From Wolfiporia cocos (taxonomy: Eukaryota; Basidiomycota; Agaricomycetes; Polyporales; Phaeolaceae), in assembly GCA_029448655.1 (NCBI GenBank), contig JACCLO010000012.1:1612001-1676000 (forward strand): a DNA stretch of 64,000 bases, in the 5' to 3' direction. Of the stretch, positions 44,214 through 55,370 are shown in pieces. The first letter of the stretch is position 1, and the number at the start of each line of letters is the position of its first letter. Position numbers and translations under genes: made by a program. Below the pieces are notes generated by a model. It was given only the letters and a program-made list of their open reading frames with translations. It searched no databases and was not told the origin of the DNA.

Positions 44214-44990
44214 TCAATTGAAGGTTGGCAATGATTTACGAGAGGGATTGATGCTATATGTGATGCTCTGTATTGAAGCATACCTTGAATGCCTCAATAT
44301 TTGCAAGCTTTGTGCGGTTTCTGAGGTACAGAGTTTCAGCGAACTCAGATTGTTGGCTAAATGCGCCAGAAACGAACAATTTGCAACGCAGCCTTCAGCT
44401 ATTAGACTGGCAATTAGCTGCCGGTCTATCATAACAGTATAATATATTCCACTCACATGAGCTCTATACGATTGCATTGAGGGATATGCCTGAATAGGTC
44501 GCAGCGGAAACAAAATGAGCAGGAATCGAAAGAGCTATGACGTTCTCAAGTTCAAATGCAGTGTGCAATTGTGACATACCCTGATCATAACTTCTGTCAG
44601 GCCCCTGTGGCTGGTTCCAAATGCGGATTGAATATATACAGCACTGAAACTAGTGATGTATAAAAAGAATCGCGAGTTCGAAAGGATGGGTATTCTTAGT
44701 CCGTGGTGGGCGCTCAAGGTAACATATTGATACTTGAGTATTTGAACAGCCAAACCTATGACGTGAAAGCACATCAAAATCCAAAGTCGACAATACTTTG
44801 AATTGGGAGTGCATCTCGCGCTACGTTAGACACTGAATCATCGTCATACATTATGCCGCTACAGACATTAGGCCTTCGGAGTCACTAATAATTCTTCTAC
44901 CAATCATGCCAAACATAGCAGCCTCCATAAATCATACGAAAAAGATCAGGAAAAGCATCGGGATGCGTGTTAGGCTCTTTGGGCTCGGAA
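44214..44990 (-). pseudogene. Relic of a multi-span membrane protein (DUF6533-like)
   Basis: Minus-strand pieces are hydrophobic in the manner of 7-span fungal proteins: IPMLFLIFFV then a stop, MEAAMFGMIGRRIISDSEG (about 44960-44880), CFHVIGLAVQILKYQYVTLS and SRFFLYITSFSAVYIQSAFG (44775-44600), a GTATGT donor, and an exon starting AYPSMQSYRAHVSGIYYTVM. Stops break the first pieces. It resembles the DUF6533-type relic at 47167-48796 in style, but no single motif is decisive. Confidence 0.4.
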
Positions 44991-45038
44991 GAATGAACTT
45001 GATAACTTACTCACATGCACGGCATTGCGTGCTAATGC

Positions 45039-45662
45039 TCACGACTTTTTGGAGAGCAATCCCTCCATCCATTTCTCTTCCGAGCGCATCTTTTTACCCT
45101 TCTTCTCGCCATAGAACTTCTTGAACATCGCCTCTCTGATATCTCCTACCGGGAGCTTGTGACCATCCGCGGTTGCATCTTCTAGTGCAAACCAATAGAA
45201 ACCGCGGGTGTCCTTCACCGAAAGGGTCAGCTCAGATTCCATTGCGCCCTTGCCCAGCGAGCAGTCGCGCATCAAGATCACTTTTCCTCGGCTGTCGGAG
45301 TGTGGTGCACATTGGATCACTACGCGCGTGTCCTTCGAAGGCTTTCCCTGTCGGATAGCGGCATTCAAGGGTGAAGCTACTGCTCGGGAAGCATTCGCAG
45401 GAGGGAGAATATATATCCTGCGGATGATGCGCGACCGGCTGCCCAGGAGGGCACTTGCTACCACTACCCCGATGAGGAGATACCCCGCCACGAGACTCGC
45501 GCGCTGATATGCCGGTCGAAGCGCGTATTCCCCTTTCCTTTGGCCAGATTCACCCTCCGCGGGGGTTGCGTCATCTTTAGTTTGCTTCACCTCTGAATCC
45601 TGTGGGTTATCCGGCTTCGTGTCCGGCAGCTCTATCCACTGCGTCCATTTCGTCCATGTCAT
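45039..45662 (-). CDS. Membrane protein of unknown function, single exon
   Basis: An uninterrupted 207-aa frame starts MTWTKWTQWIELPDTKPDNP. Residues about 1-50 are hydrophilic, followed by one clear membrane span (ASLVAGYLLIGVVVASALLG) next to basic residues (SRSRIIRRIY). The C-terminal about 130 residues look folded and charged: TRVVIQCAPHSDSRGKVILM, ELTLSVKDTRGFYWFALEDA, GDIREAMFKKFYGEKKGKK. I do not recognise the family with certainty. A mitochondrial inner-membrane or ER location would fit the topology, but the sequence does not show which. The start is the first ATG of the frame; no intron is needed. Confidence 0.65.
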   Translation of the reverse strand: MTWTKWTQWIELPDTKPDNPQDSEVKQTKDDATPAEGESGQRKGEYALRPAYQRASLVAGYLLIGVVVASALLGSRSRIIRRIYILPPANASRAVASPLNAAIRQGKPSKDTRVVIQCAPHSDSRGKVILMRDCSLGKGAMESELTLSVKDTRGFYWFALEDATADGHKLPVGDIREAMFKKFYGEKKGKKMRSEEKWMEGLLSKKS

Positions 45663-46194
45663 TTCACATCCTGTGGTGCTTCACCAACACTATCAGAAGC
45701 CTTGCAAGGGTCAATGAACAACCAGTACGAACGTGACGAGCATGTCTGCGCCTACCAATATGTAGGTCAAACGTGTCCACCATGGCGGCTTCCGGTCGTA
45801 AGACGGAGTAAATCCATCGAGCGACTCAATTCCTTGTTTTCTGAGGGAGCTGGTCCGTCGTGCAAGAAACGTCCGCAAGAGATAACGCATGTGTGTTGAA
45901 GTCGAAGAATATACTCAAGAGACAGACGCCCATAAAGGCGCCTGCTTTAAGAGACGAGCCACGGTGGCGCCAACTGTTAGTACATAGCGTTGACCTCAAC
46001 GGGGCTACAACGTAACTTCATTGATGCCACATCCCCACTGCGTCTCATCTAAACCCAATACAAATGCAATGAAAGGGCGGGATTCACTTCACCTCATTAT
46101 CATTCACTTCTACTGATTCGCCGGTTGAGGTGAAGGTCAGGCAAGCTGTATTTGTATATAAAGATATTTCCAATGACCTGTTGTCTGATTGCAG
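45663..46194. other. Intergenic stretch, no gene seen
   Basis: This covers the upstream side of the minus-strand gene at 45662 and the breakpoint of the inverted array relic starting at 46195. No exon 1-3 equivalents of the array family are visible here. Confidence 0.45.
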
Positions 46195-46833
46195 TCTGTC
46201 TTTGCAAAACATGCGGAGATCACGACTACGAATGGTCTCATTGAGGGCGAATTCCATACAACAGTGTCTTTAGCATTGACTACTATGAACGGTCATATCA
46301 AGGCCAATGCTAGTCTATACGATGACATGCTGGACGGAGCGCCTGTGTCATTGGCGATGAAGTCTTCCAACGGGTCAGCTCAAGTTATGTTTTATTTAGT
46401 TCAAACTCGACTGACTCCGCTCACTTTGCAGACAAATACAATCTGGGATCCATCTTCGCTCGTCTTCTTCAACAAGGGGTGCCTTTAACATCTCCGCAAG
46501 GTCGACCCACGGCGATCTTCACATTGATCTCGACGAATCGCCCCTGGACGCGCGTCTCGACCTGTATGCCAGGACAAGCAACGCGTCAGCAACGGTCAGT
46601 ATGAGCCGTGAGTTCGAGGGAAGCTACCGTCTGCAGACAACCAATATTGCACTCGCCGCGATCCCTATAAACGCGCAGAGGATCCATCGGGCATGCACCG
46701 TCTGCGGAATCTCGTTGTGGCGCGCAATAGTAGCTCTGCGGAAGGCTTCGTTTCGCGGTACGCGTCTCCTCGCGAGAATGGACATGATTTCGTACAAACT
46801 ACGAATGCTCCGGCGACTCTGAACTTGCTATAG
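46195..46833 (+). pseudogene. Array relic F: truncated, inverted copy of a TTNG-repeat gene
   Basis: Only the last two exons of the array family are present, on the opposite strand: 46195-46373 (179 nt, the same length as exon 4 of gene C, preceded by a good GATTGCAG acceptor) and 46432-46833. Readable pieces are AKHAEITTTNGLIEGEFHTT, LTTMNGHIKANASLYDD, DLDESPLDARLDLYARTSNA and SREFEGSYRLQTTN. The second exon is 402 nt instead of 406, so the frame shifts at about 46640-46670; the end resumes in another frame (AEDPSGMHRLRNLVVARNSS, TTNAPATLNLL). Exons 1-3 and the membrane span are missing. It most resembles gene C. Confidence 0.75.
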
Positions 46834-47166
46834 TATTATTGACTGCGAAACGGACGGACTGGCAATCATATCAAACTGATGTATTAGTACTTTCTACCAA
46901 AGCTGTGAACCATCAGGCATTCAGATTACTAGTATATGGTCGTCGCCCTCGTAGAAGTTCATTTTGACGAATCATCAACGAGACACTCGCGGTGGAATAA
47001 TGCACAGTCGTTGGACAACCAAGATCGGACAGCCTGGAGCGCGACACGTGGTATGCGGATAGCCATTTGAGCATCTGTTGAAGTTCGTTAGCACTGTAAA
47101 TTATGCATATTCACCTATATCATCACTTACCGCAAAGAACATCAGTCTGACTCCGTTCAGGCGTCC
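46834..47166. other. Intergenic stretch, no gene seen
   Basis: AT-rich spacer between array relic F and the 3' end of the DUF6533-like pseudogene; no feature is recognised. Confidence 0.4.
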
Positions 47167-48796
47167 TTACTTCGCAATCCTGTCCTCCATCTGAATCCAG
47201 CGATGTAGTGAAGCCATCCTCGATGGGTTCCCGACCACCCTTGATGAGAATCGGATACTATCAGCCTCACGATACGTTTGCCCGGACGGGTCTACTGATG
47301 TCTCCTCGGTGCCTTCAGAGGACGCTTTGGCATCAGCGTGACGCAGATTTATCAAGAATCGATCTATGATAATGTTTGGCAACCTGCAGAGCCGTATTCC
47401 AGTGAGCGCGCCTACGCTGAAGGAAACCGAAGTCTCCGCTTACATCGCCTGGAAAAATGAAATGTCTTGCGTGACCTATAGGGTTATAAGTTCCGTTGCG
47501 AATACGCTGATTGACATGACCATAAACTTACATAATTCCTCAGCGTAAATGCCGACATCGAGACGATGTTCACTATTAAGAGTAGACTGAATGTCGTGTT
47601 ATTTTCAAGAATTGGAATTGTCAGAGACCATGGAGAGTACCAGAAATAAATCGTGCCTATCTCTTGTTGAGAAACAATGCAGGCTTCCAAGTGAGTACAT
47701 ACCGTCTCTGAGGAGCAATGTAGCAATACTCATTTAAACTCCTGTTCGTCTGATGTGCTTCCAAATTCTGAACCCGTTGTGCCAGGTGAACACAAGGGTA
47801 ATTAGCTCGTTGGAGATTGTGCAAATCCCGCTGTAGTAATTCACTACAGTGTTTATGTGCTTGTCAGAAATTGTCACTATGGCTCAATTGTACACGTACA
47901 ATTGAGCCGGATCATCTATATGAGTTTTCGCGATGCTATCATGTGAGAGACTTAAGCTCACAGTGAGGCATAGTTCTTCGAGATCCGAAAGGTCCATTGA
48001 CAATTGACGGCGATGCAGAAATCGACGATAATTGGATACGTGGATCTACAGTATGCATTTTGACCTGGTCATTAGATAAGGATTAATCCGTAGTATCTAT
48101 TACTTCCTACCATGTCCAAAGCTACAGATACGGAAAGAAGTACCGAGGATAGCGCAATGGGGATCCAGCGTCGACCCGTGATTGCGTAAATACGCAGAAT
48201 CGCGAAGCCTAATAGAGAGTTCTTGAAGTCAGGAACAGGTTTGCATGGCGGCTTTAGGGTGGCATACCGTTGACGGCAATATATTGCGATAGATCCAAAA
48301 TCATGCTCAAAATGTTGATGGCTTCGCATCTACAGAGCGAGTAGGAGAATATTTGCATGAGTGATTATCGTTATAAGTAGCACCATTCTATTGAGCAACA
48401 AACCTACCTCTAAATCTCCAGCTAAACTGTGATCGCATTACAATAAAATGGACATACCACTGCGCTATATTGCGAAGCTATCTGCAAGATGCATATCGCC
48501 AGCACGATATACCGCACAAGCATAAACAACAACTTCGGCCCAGTCAGCGGCCCTGGCCATATCAACCGAGCCTCCTCGTCAAGCGTTATGAGGTGTTCAT
48601 AAAACACAAATACTGATATCATATTGATCATACGGACAACAATTGAGGCAAAAGGCGTTACGCACCTGAAGATGCCAGTGTGCAATATCCTTCCACCAGG
48701 CTGTCAGCGTACCCATAAGCAGGTACGACCTTGGCAATCACAAGTGCATACTCACTGTTGATGCGCAGCCCCCGTGGGTGCTCCTGCGCCGCTCAT
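47167..48796 (-). pseudogene. DUF6533-like seven-span membrane protein, probably inactivated
   Basis: Minus-strand exons follow the DUF6533 layout. The start region encodes YALVIAKVVPAYGYADSLVE. The signature exon is VFVFYEHLITLDEEARLIWP, then GPKLLFMLVRYIVLAICILQ (48640-48440, GTATGT donor). Then come LGFAILRIYAITGRRWIPIA (about 48215), ITLVFTWHNGFRIWKHIRR, IATLLLRD, GTIYF, LLLIVNIVSMSAFTLRNY and the usual ending IIIDRFLINLRHADAKA with a polar tail to 47167. Splice borders are mostly good. However, TAA falls directly after RRTGV (about 47735) and the reading frame from the only suitable ATG (48796, MSGAGAPTGAAHQQ) shifts before the conserved part. Function of the family is unknown; receptor-like roles have been suggested from topology only. 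Confidence 0.6.
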
Positions 48797-50307
48797 TCTG
48801 GGTTCTCAAGTCAACAGCTGATTAGAGGTAGAGATTGGGATAAGGGATATCGATAGGTCTGCTGTGGTCCCGAACAATGTCAATGAACCGGGAACGTGGT
48901 AGCTGCCACTAGCGCTGCAACAATCTCGAATCCGGAGATGCATGAGGATCTCACCCGCAGCTGACTCACCAGTGAATCATTCACACTGATGTATAGAAGT
49001 CATCGTCATCTTTCGTTATTAGCACCGAAGTGAACAGCAGCAACCTAGAGTGGAAACCGCGATATCAGGGGTTTCTGACGGCATAAGCTGATAATGCCAT
49101 ACCATCAGTATTCGCACAGCCGGGATTGTAGCTCAACTGTGCATCCGTGCATTCTTGAGGATCCACACGATAACACTCAATTGCTGCGAGGGCAGAATCC
49201 GACTTTGCTCGCAAGTGGTGGAACAGTCGCCAGGTAAACCCTCACGCCCACCCTAAAAGAAGACCCGGGTAGTCCCTTCTAGGGCGAGGTACCGAGACGA
49301 CCCAGAAATGCAGAGGATGATAATCCTTGATAGCTTTCCTGTCAATAGAAACTACAATACGCTCATGAGACGCCGGCACACACATTACTTGGAAGTAGAT
49401 GCTAAGAAGCAGCGGATGTGTTGCTAATATCAGCCATACACATCAAATCACTCCAGGACAGTCTTGTGAACGGCTGATTCTCCCAACGAAGACTTTGACC
49501 ATGTTTACTACAGCATGGAATCATCTCATGATCAGCGGGCCGAAGCATGCACAATGATTTGGACTTACGAGCACCGTAAAACTATGCGCAATCATGAAGC
49601 AATGACGAGGATCTAGTCCACCATTCCACATAAAATAATGACCAAGGATGTGTCAGGAAGCAGCTAGCATTATCTGATCTAGGTAGTGTCGCTGTGCATT
49701 AGGGCATTTTTGCAATGGCCTAACCGCCGAACATTTTTAGTCAATCGTCTTGTCCACTTGCCTGCTGAGCCCTAGCCAAAAACCGTCCTACAAGCTAAAG
49801 CCGCGACAGATGACGAGCCTAAAAGGTTTGCGAGAATTGTATACCGCAGCCTTGTGTAGAGCCTTGTGTGGTGTAGGGAGTAGGGAGGCAATAGGCGATT
49901 TGATGTGACTCGTTACAGCTTGTTTCTCTATAGCAATTATGATGCGTGGCAGAGATCTAGCAAGTTGTTGTGACCCTGAGTAGCAGTGCCATTTGTACAT
50001 CTGTACGACGTATAAACTACGTGACGTACTGCAGCAACTCCTACGCCCCCATTGAGGGGTGTACGACTCGGCACTTCGTGTGTGACTGTGAAATTTCATA
50101 CACTTTGAAAGGTGCATCAACGTTCAACGTTGATTGGATTAGAATGATCCATCTGATCGTCAGCCACAGGATACGGATGTAAATGTAGTTTGATTATAGA
50201 TCTCTACCTTTTCAGACGTTTGGCGAGCGGCTTTGCAACTGACAACGCGTAGCCTTCTCTGTGCTGCGTACCCGCTTCAATCAGATCACAATATTGTGGT
50301 ATTCATA
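48797..50307. other. Gene-poor stretch, nothing supported
   Basis: 1.5 kb of AT-richer sequence with only short frames on either strand. No family resemblance, no tRNA-like box pair and no clear repeat was found. It may contain old degraded material. Confidence 0.4.
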
Positions 50308-51397
50308 TCAACCGTCTAGAGCACATCCATACGCCTTCTGCGCAACACTCCTCCACGTCTCCTTGTTGACCGCGAACTCTTCGGCGTACTCAACTTCTAA
50401 ATGGTGCAGTCTCTTCCCAACAATAACAAGACTATGCAATGGCTCGCCGAAGACTTCCGGGGGCTGCGCCAGCAGCTCCGCAAGCGTCCCGCCGACGATA
50501 CGCTGGTGTTCGCTGCCTCCCACGCGCGACAATGCAATTGCAAGCGTCGACTCTGGCTGCAGAACGCCTGCGCCGCGTATCTCCTCTATCTCAGCGATTT
50601 GGGAGACGGCTTGAGGAATCGACATGTACCGCGGCGGTTCGTAAATTTTGCGGCCCCTAGATGAGAACATGAACGATAGTGAAATTCGATAGATTGTTGT
50701 AGTACGTACCGTGCAAGATTTTCTTCACTCTGTTCCTTGACCTTGATATCGAGCAGCAGCAGTGTGTGCATGCCGAGGTCCATGTTCTCCTTGATGCGGT
50801 CATAGAAACTATCCGGCTTCCATGTCTCGGTGAAGAAGACGAGCGATACTGTCTGTCCAAAGTTGTAGAGCTGCAGACCGCACGCGCCGACAGCGTTCAT
50901 GATGGAGGCATTATGTACTACGCGAGTAGGTATTTTAAGCGACCGCGCGCGGAGGATAATGTCGGTGTGCGTCGTAGCTCTGCATGTCTAGTGAGATTGA
51001 CAGAAACAGTAAAAGATGAGTCTCACCCGAAAGGATCTCCGACAACCAGTAGCGAGATATCCTCCTTGTCTGCATCTCTGAGAATCTCATCGCTCTCCGT
51101 CTCGACCATGTCGCGGTCAGCAAGGATTAGCTCCTTCCCATAGAATGCTTCCTTGCAAGAAGATTAGCGAGTGTACAACCCCGGAAATAACCTTGCTAAC
51201 CAGCCGCTCCTTTTGAACCATCAAGATGCTGGTATACGCCTCGAGGTACACTCGCGATGAACCTTTGACGATCTGTGCAAATATGACTGTGATGTAGTCC
51301 TGCACAGAGCGGAAGTGCAATCGCGGACACTTGCCTCAAGTCCGCGGACGGTGATGTCCTTCTCATCGCACAGCCCAAGTCCAATGATGTTGAACAT
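50308..51397 (-). CDS. DPH5: Diphthine methyl ester synthase (diphthamide biosynthesis methyltransferase)
   Basis: Five exons, 51397-51335, 51272-51201, 51151-51027, 50979-50710 and 50656-50308, give 292 aa, the family's usual size. Motifs are [64 protein letters not shown] (SAM-binding loop), [51 protein letters not shown] and [19 protein letters not shown]. The enzyme adds methyl groups to the modified histidine of elongation factor 2 on the way to diphthamide, in the cytosol. Intron 1 has a GC donor (GAG|GCAAGT at 51334), which is rare but accepted. The gene is divergent from asparaginyl-tRNA synthetase across 354 bp. Confidence 0.95.
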
Positions 51398-51751
51398 GTT
51401 TGAATGCAGCGTCTGATATCAGAACTGTGGCGTTTGAAGGAGGACGATGAGAAAGTGAGAAGAGGCAGGACGCGGTCATGTGACCGTGTTGTCGAATAAT
51501 GGGCCCGGGACTTCATTTGAAGTACAATCAAGCACTTCCCCTCGGTTGTTGGATTCTCATCTTGTATAAGTGCATTTTCAGCACACCGACAAAGTGTTGC
51601 TACGTAAGTATCGAGGCGGTGACCCGCGAGCTATAAACTCGCTGACTCGATCTTATCAGTTCTGAGTCAAAACTTATAGATTGCGCGCGTATATATCCTC
51701 AAGTCCTTGATTCCGTCGGAAACGCAGTTCTCATCTCGCATCGTCAGTTCA
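51398..51751. promoter_or_regulatory. Divergent promoter of DPH5 and asparaginyl-tRNA synthetase
   Basis: 354 bp between the two start codons. TATATATCC at about 51691 lies 60 bp before the plus-strand ATG. Both genes serve translation, so common control would make sense, but no shared factor site is identified. Confidence 0.45.
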
Positions 51752-53878
51752 ATGGCTACAATCTACGTGGATGAGTCGTCTGGCTCAGACGAGACTGGCA
51801 AGGGTACACAAGAAGCCCCCTACCAGACGCTGGCTTTTGCGATCTTTACCCATGGTCCGACGACAACGATCCTATCGCGGAAAGATGCAGCAACCACATA
51901 CGAGGAGCCCACTCAGTCTGCTTTGAAGAAGGCGAAGAAGGGCGCAGACGGACTTGAAAAGAAGCGCAAGAAGGCCGAGGAGCTCGCTGAGCGAGAGGCG
52001 AAGGAGAAGTCGGAGGAGCGCGAGCGCAAGCAGAAGCTGCTAGAGGAGAGCAAGAAGATCGTGCTGTCTGAGGACTCTTCGCTGCCCAAGGCCATCAAGG
52101 TACGTCCCCGTATGTCATCTGTATGCTCTAATGCTCACTATGCCCAAAGTCGAAGATCGGCAACCTTACACCGTTGCGGGCGAAACGCGTTCGCGCATCA
52201 GGCTGGGTACACCGGCTGCGTGACCAGAACAAAATCATATTCATCATCCTGCGCGATGGTACTGGTTACCTGCAAGGTGTGCTCTCCGGACAAGTGGTGC
52301 GTCTGCTCGTGTGATCGCTGCATGCGATTGTTGACACGACTCGAAGGCGCAAACCTACGAAGCGCTGACACTGACTCTGGAATCGACCGTCGAGTTGGTC
52401 GGGACTCTGCAACCCGTGCTTGAAGGCAAGACGGCACCCGGTGGGCACGAGCTGATTGTCGACTACTGGAAAGTGCTCGGAGCTTCCCCCGGAGGCGAGG
52501 ACGCATTCACAAACAGGCTGAACGAGGTGTGACCGGTCGCTGCACTGCTTTCACTAGATTCACCAGTCGTGACAGAAATCAGACCCTTCCATTCAAGCCG
52601 ATCTACGGCACCTTGTCATTCGTGGAGAGACCGCATCTGCCGTGCTCAAGCTCCGCGCCGCACTGCTCAGCTCGTTCCGGGAGTCGCTTGTATCGCGAGA
52701 CCTCCTCGAGGTCACACCGCCATGCATGGTGCAAACTCAGGTCGAGGGTGGTGCAACGCTTTTCAAGTTTGACTACTACGGACAGCCGGCGTTCCTCACC
52801 CAGAGCTCCCAATTGTACCTGGAGACGTGTCTGCCGTCCCTCGGCGATGTGTTCTGCGTGCAGGAGAGTTTCCGCGCCGAGAACAGGTGAGTCTAACCGT
52901 AACGAACGCCAGCAGGTGTCCGATGAATGGTCTGCAGCCACACGCGTCGCCACCTGAGCGAGTACACTCATCTCGAGGCCGAACTCGCGTTCATCACATT
53001 CGACGATCTAATGGACCATATTGAGGGCGTCGTGAGTATACTGTATCACCCACCCTCCGCTCTCTCATAGCCCATAGATTTGCGACACTGTTGCCCGCCT
53101 GCTCGCGAACCCTTCAAGTGCAGGGCTCATCAAGCAGCTCAACCCGAACTTCACGGCACCCGCGCGCCCCTTCCGCCGGCTCTCGTACGTCGACGCGATC
53201 GCGTGGCTCAACGAGCACGGCATCCAGCATGAGGCGGAAGACGCAGACGGCAACGTCATTCGTGACGAACAGGGCAACCCGAAGATGGTCGACCACGCCG
53301 TCGGCGACGACATTGCAGAAGCGGCCGAGCGGCGCATGACGGACATCCTCGGCACGCCCGTATTCCTGTACGGGTTCCCCGCAGAGCTCAAGGCGTTCTA
53401 CATGAAGAAAATTCAGAACAACGGTTCCGGTCCAGTTTGCACAGAGAGTGTGGATCTGCTCATGCCTGGTGTCGGCGAGATCGTCGGTACGTTGGACGAG
53501 TCCGTCTCAGTCGAGATGTTACTCAGGCAGCCATCCAGGTGGATCGATGAGGATTGCTGATACCGAGGAGCTGTTTGCGGCATACAAGCGTGAGGGCATC
53601 GACCCCACACCGTACTACTGGTTCACCGACCAGCGCAAGTACGGAACGTGCGAACATGGGGGCTACGGCCTGGGTGTTGAGGTCGGTTTGAATCATCGAA
53701 CCTTAGCCGAACTTGAATGACCTCATACATGGCTGCAGCGCTTCTTGGCTTGGCTCGCCAACAGATATACGGTCAGAGAATGCTCGCTCTATCCTAGGTA
53801 TGTGGTCGTCCGATTGTCGACAACGTGTGGTTGATAACGTCTTCTCCCTATAGATGGCCAGGCAGAGCGACGCCCTAA
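51752..53878 (+). CDS. DED81: Asparaginyl-tRNA synthetase, cytosolic
   Basis: Nine exons, 51752-52099, 52150-52296, 52347-52526, 52576-52886, 52938-53031, 53078-53486, 53539-53681, 53739-53797 and 53854-53878, give about 571 aa. The N-terminal extension ([20 protein letters not shown], then a Lys/Glu-rich coiled coil [20 protein letters not shown]) is the eukaryote-type appendage. The anticodon-binding OB fold follows ([33 protein letters not shown]). The class II catalytic core has [20 protein letters not shown] (motif 2), [16 protein letters not shown] substrate loop residues ([19 protein letters not shown]), [36 protein letters not shown] and [20 protein letters not shown] (motif 3). It ends [10 protein letters not shown]. 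The enzyme charges tRNA-Asn; no mitochondrial signal is seen. Confidence 0.96.
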
Positions 53879-54178
53879 GCCGCTGTGCTTGCTTTCAAAT
53901 AGGTAATAAGTAGTCCTATTGTGAGTGTACTTGGAATGTATCTGCAGTGTAGTTCATAAGCTCGACACGTAAATCGAAAATATAATTCGAACCGTTGGGT
54001 CGGTTACTTAGAGATCGCCATTAATTCCAATCCACTATAATATAGAGCCGACCTCGATAGCTTGGCAGTGCGGATGTTTCCCCAGCAACTGCACAGCTTC
54101 CAACCATTTACGACCGTTCTTGATGTTGGCCAGCCGGGGGAGGGGGTTGCCGCAGGTCGATCCGCTTGATTTCAGATT
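53879..54178. other. Intergenic 3' region of two convergent genes
   Basis: 300 bp between the asparaginyl-tRNA synthetase stop and the zinc-finger gene stop. It is AT-rich with ACTATAATATAGAGC near 54034. No gene. Confidence 0.45.
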
Positions 54179-55370
54179 TCAGTCGTTGGGCTCGTCCATT
54201 AGGTATCGCCATGTCTTGACATCCTTTATGCTCGAGACGCCCTGATCATGGAGTACGTGATCCAAGCAGTGTTTCAGAGACGGGGACCGGAGGTGCCGTA
54301 TGAACGCGTCGTTTCGATTTATCATCATCCCGCAATAAGGGCACCGATATCGCCTCGTCGAATGCTTGCTTTCCATGTGCCGTTTGAGATCCGTTCGTCG
54401 TCCGAAGAACGTGTTGCAGCCGGGCACGGTGCATGAATGTTTCCCGCGGGTGGGGAAGACCCTCGGCTGTCTGCTTCGGCTTTTGCGCTGGAAATACCAT
54501 GAGAAGGTGCTGAACGGTGAACCAGCTGTACTAACTGGGGGCTTCGTCGGTGGGTCCTGCAGCGCTTGATCTTCGGTAGTATGGGATGCAGGACTAAGGC
54601 ACTCCGAGTCAATTGCGGAGGAAGATCGAGATACTGCCTTGCGTGCAAGATTCCGTAGACTACTGGAGCTTGGACTGCTGGCAATCAAGTCCGTCTGCGA
54701 GGCATTTCGTCCGCATGATTCACGTCTAGTTGGGGGGCGGCCTCGTCGTGGGTTCCAGCCGCGAGAAGCGAGGGGACGAACAGTCTTGAATTTTGGCGGA
54801 ACGTAATCGCTGTCTGAATCGCCCTGTAGCACTACTGGTTAGACAGGGCACCAAATCCGCACATAGAGTCTACAAGCAACGTTGATCGAAGTGGGAGGCA
54901 AGCGTACGGGAATGAGCGCGAATAAACTGCGCCACTACTAAGCAGAGGAAGATTTCTCCAGGAGAGTGACTCACATCCATGGCTGCACTAATTTCAACGT
55001 CGGTCCCTACGCCGTCTTCCCCCTCAACTTCGCTCCCCCAGTCCGCATTCCAGCTGCGCTCGGATCTTCGCTCTGATCTCATACTGACGTTGCCATCGCC
55101 CCCTTTGTCGAGTACAGTCTCCGTGTCGTCTCCAATCACGGAATCTGGCGGGCCAACCTCTGTACCTTCTGGATCCCAACTAGCATCTAATTCGGAATCT
55201 GATGACTCATCATCACTTTCGTGCTTCTCTGGCCATTGCACCTCGGGCAAGAGACGGAATTTAGGATTTTCTTCAGGCATTTCTGAGTCGGTGGCGGGCG
55301 GTCTGAATGATGGCCGCGCCACAGCAGGCAATGTGTGGCGATCGTATGTGTCGGCGCATGAAGCTGACAT
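54179..55370 (-). CDS. C2H2 zinc-finger protein
   Basis: Two exons, 55370-54975 and 54823-54179, joined through a 151-nt intron (GTGAGT..GCTACAG), give about 346 aa. The first half is acidic and Ser/Asp-rich (HESDDESSDSELDASWDPEG), then basic Arg/Ser-rich. Near the C-terminus are two zinc fingers: CTVPGCNTFFGRRTDLKRHM with ESKH (C-x4-C-x12-H-x4-H) and CPYCGMMINRNDAFIRHLRS with a following KHC (atypical last ligand). The composition suggests a nuclear DNA-binding regulator; the target is unknown. An earlier in-frame ATG (55406) exists, but MSASCADTYDRHTLPA is a plausible start. The acceptor was chosen because nearer AG sites run into a stop. Confidence 0.72.

Noticed and set aside
45960..46000. 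TGGCGCCAACTGTTAG as a retrotransposon primer site
   Set aside because: No LTR ends or element coding sequence flank it; the word alone is not evidence.
48797..50307. Search for tRNA genes in gene-poor stretches
   Set aside because: No paired A-box/B-box and cloverleaf-like arms were found by eye.
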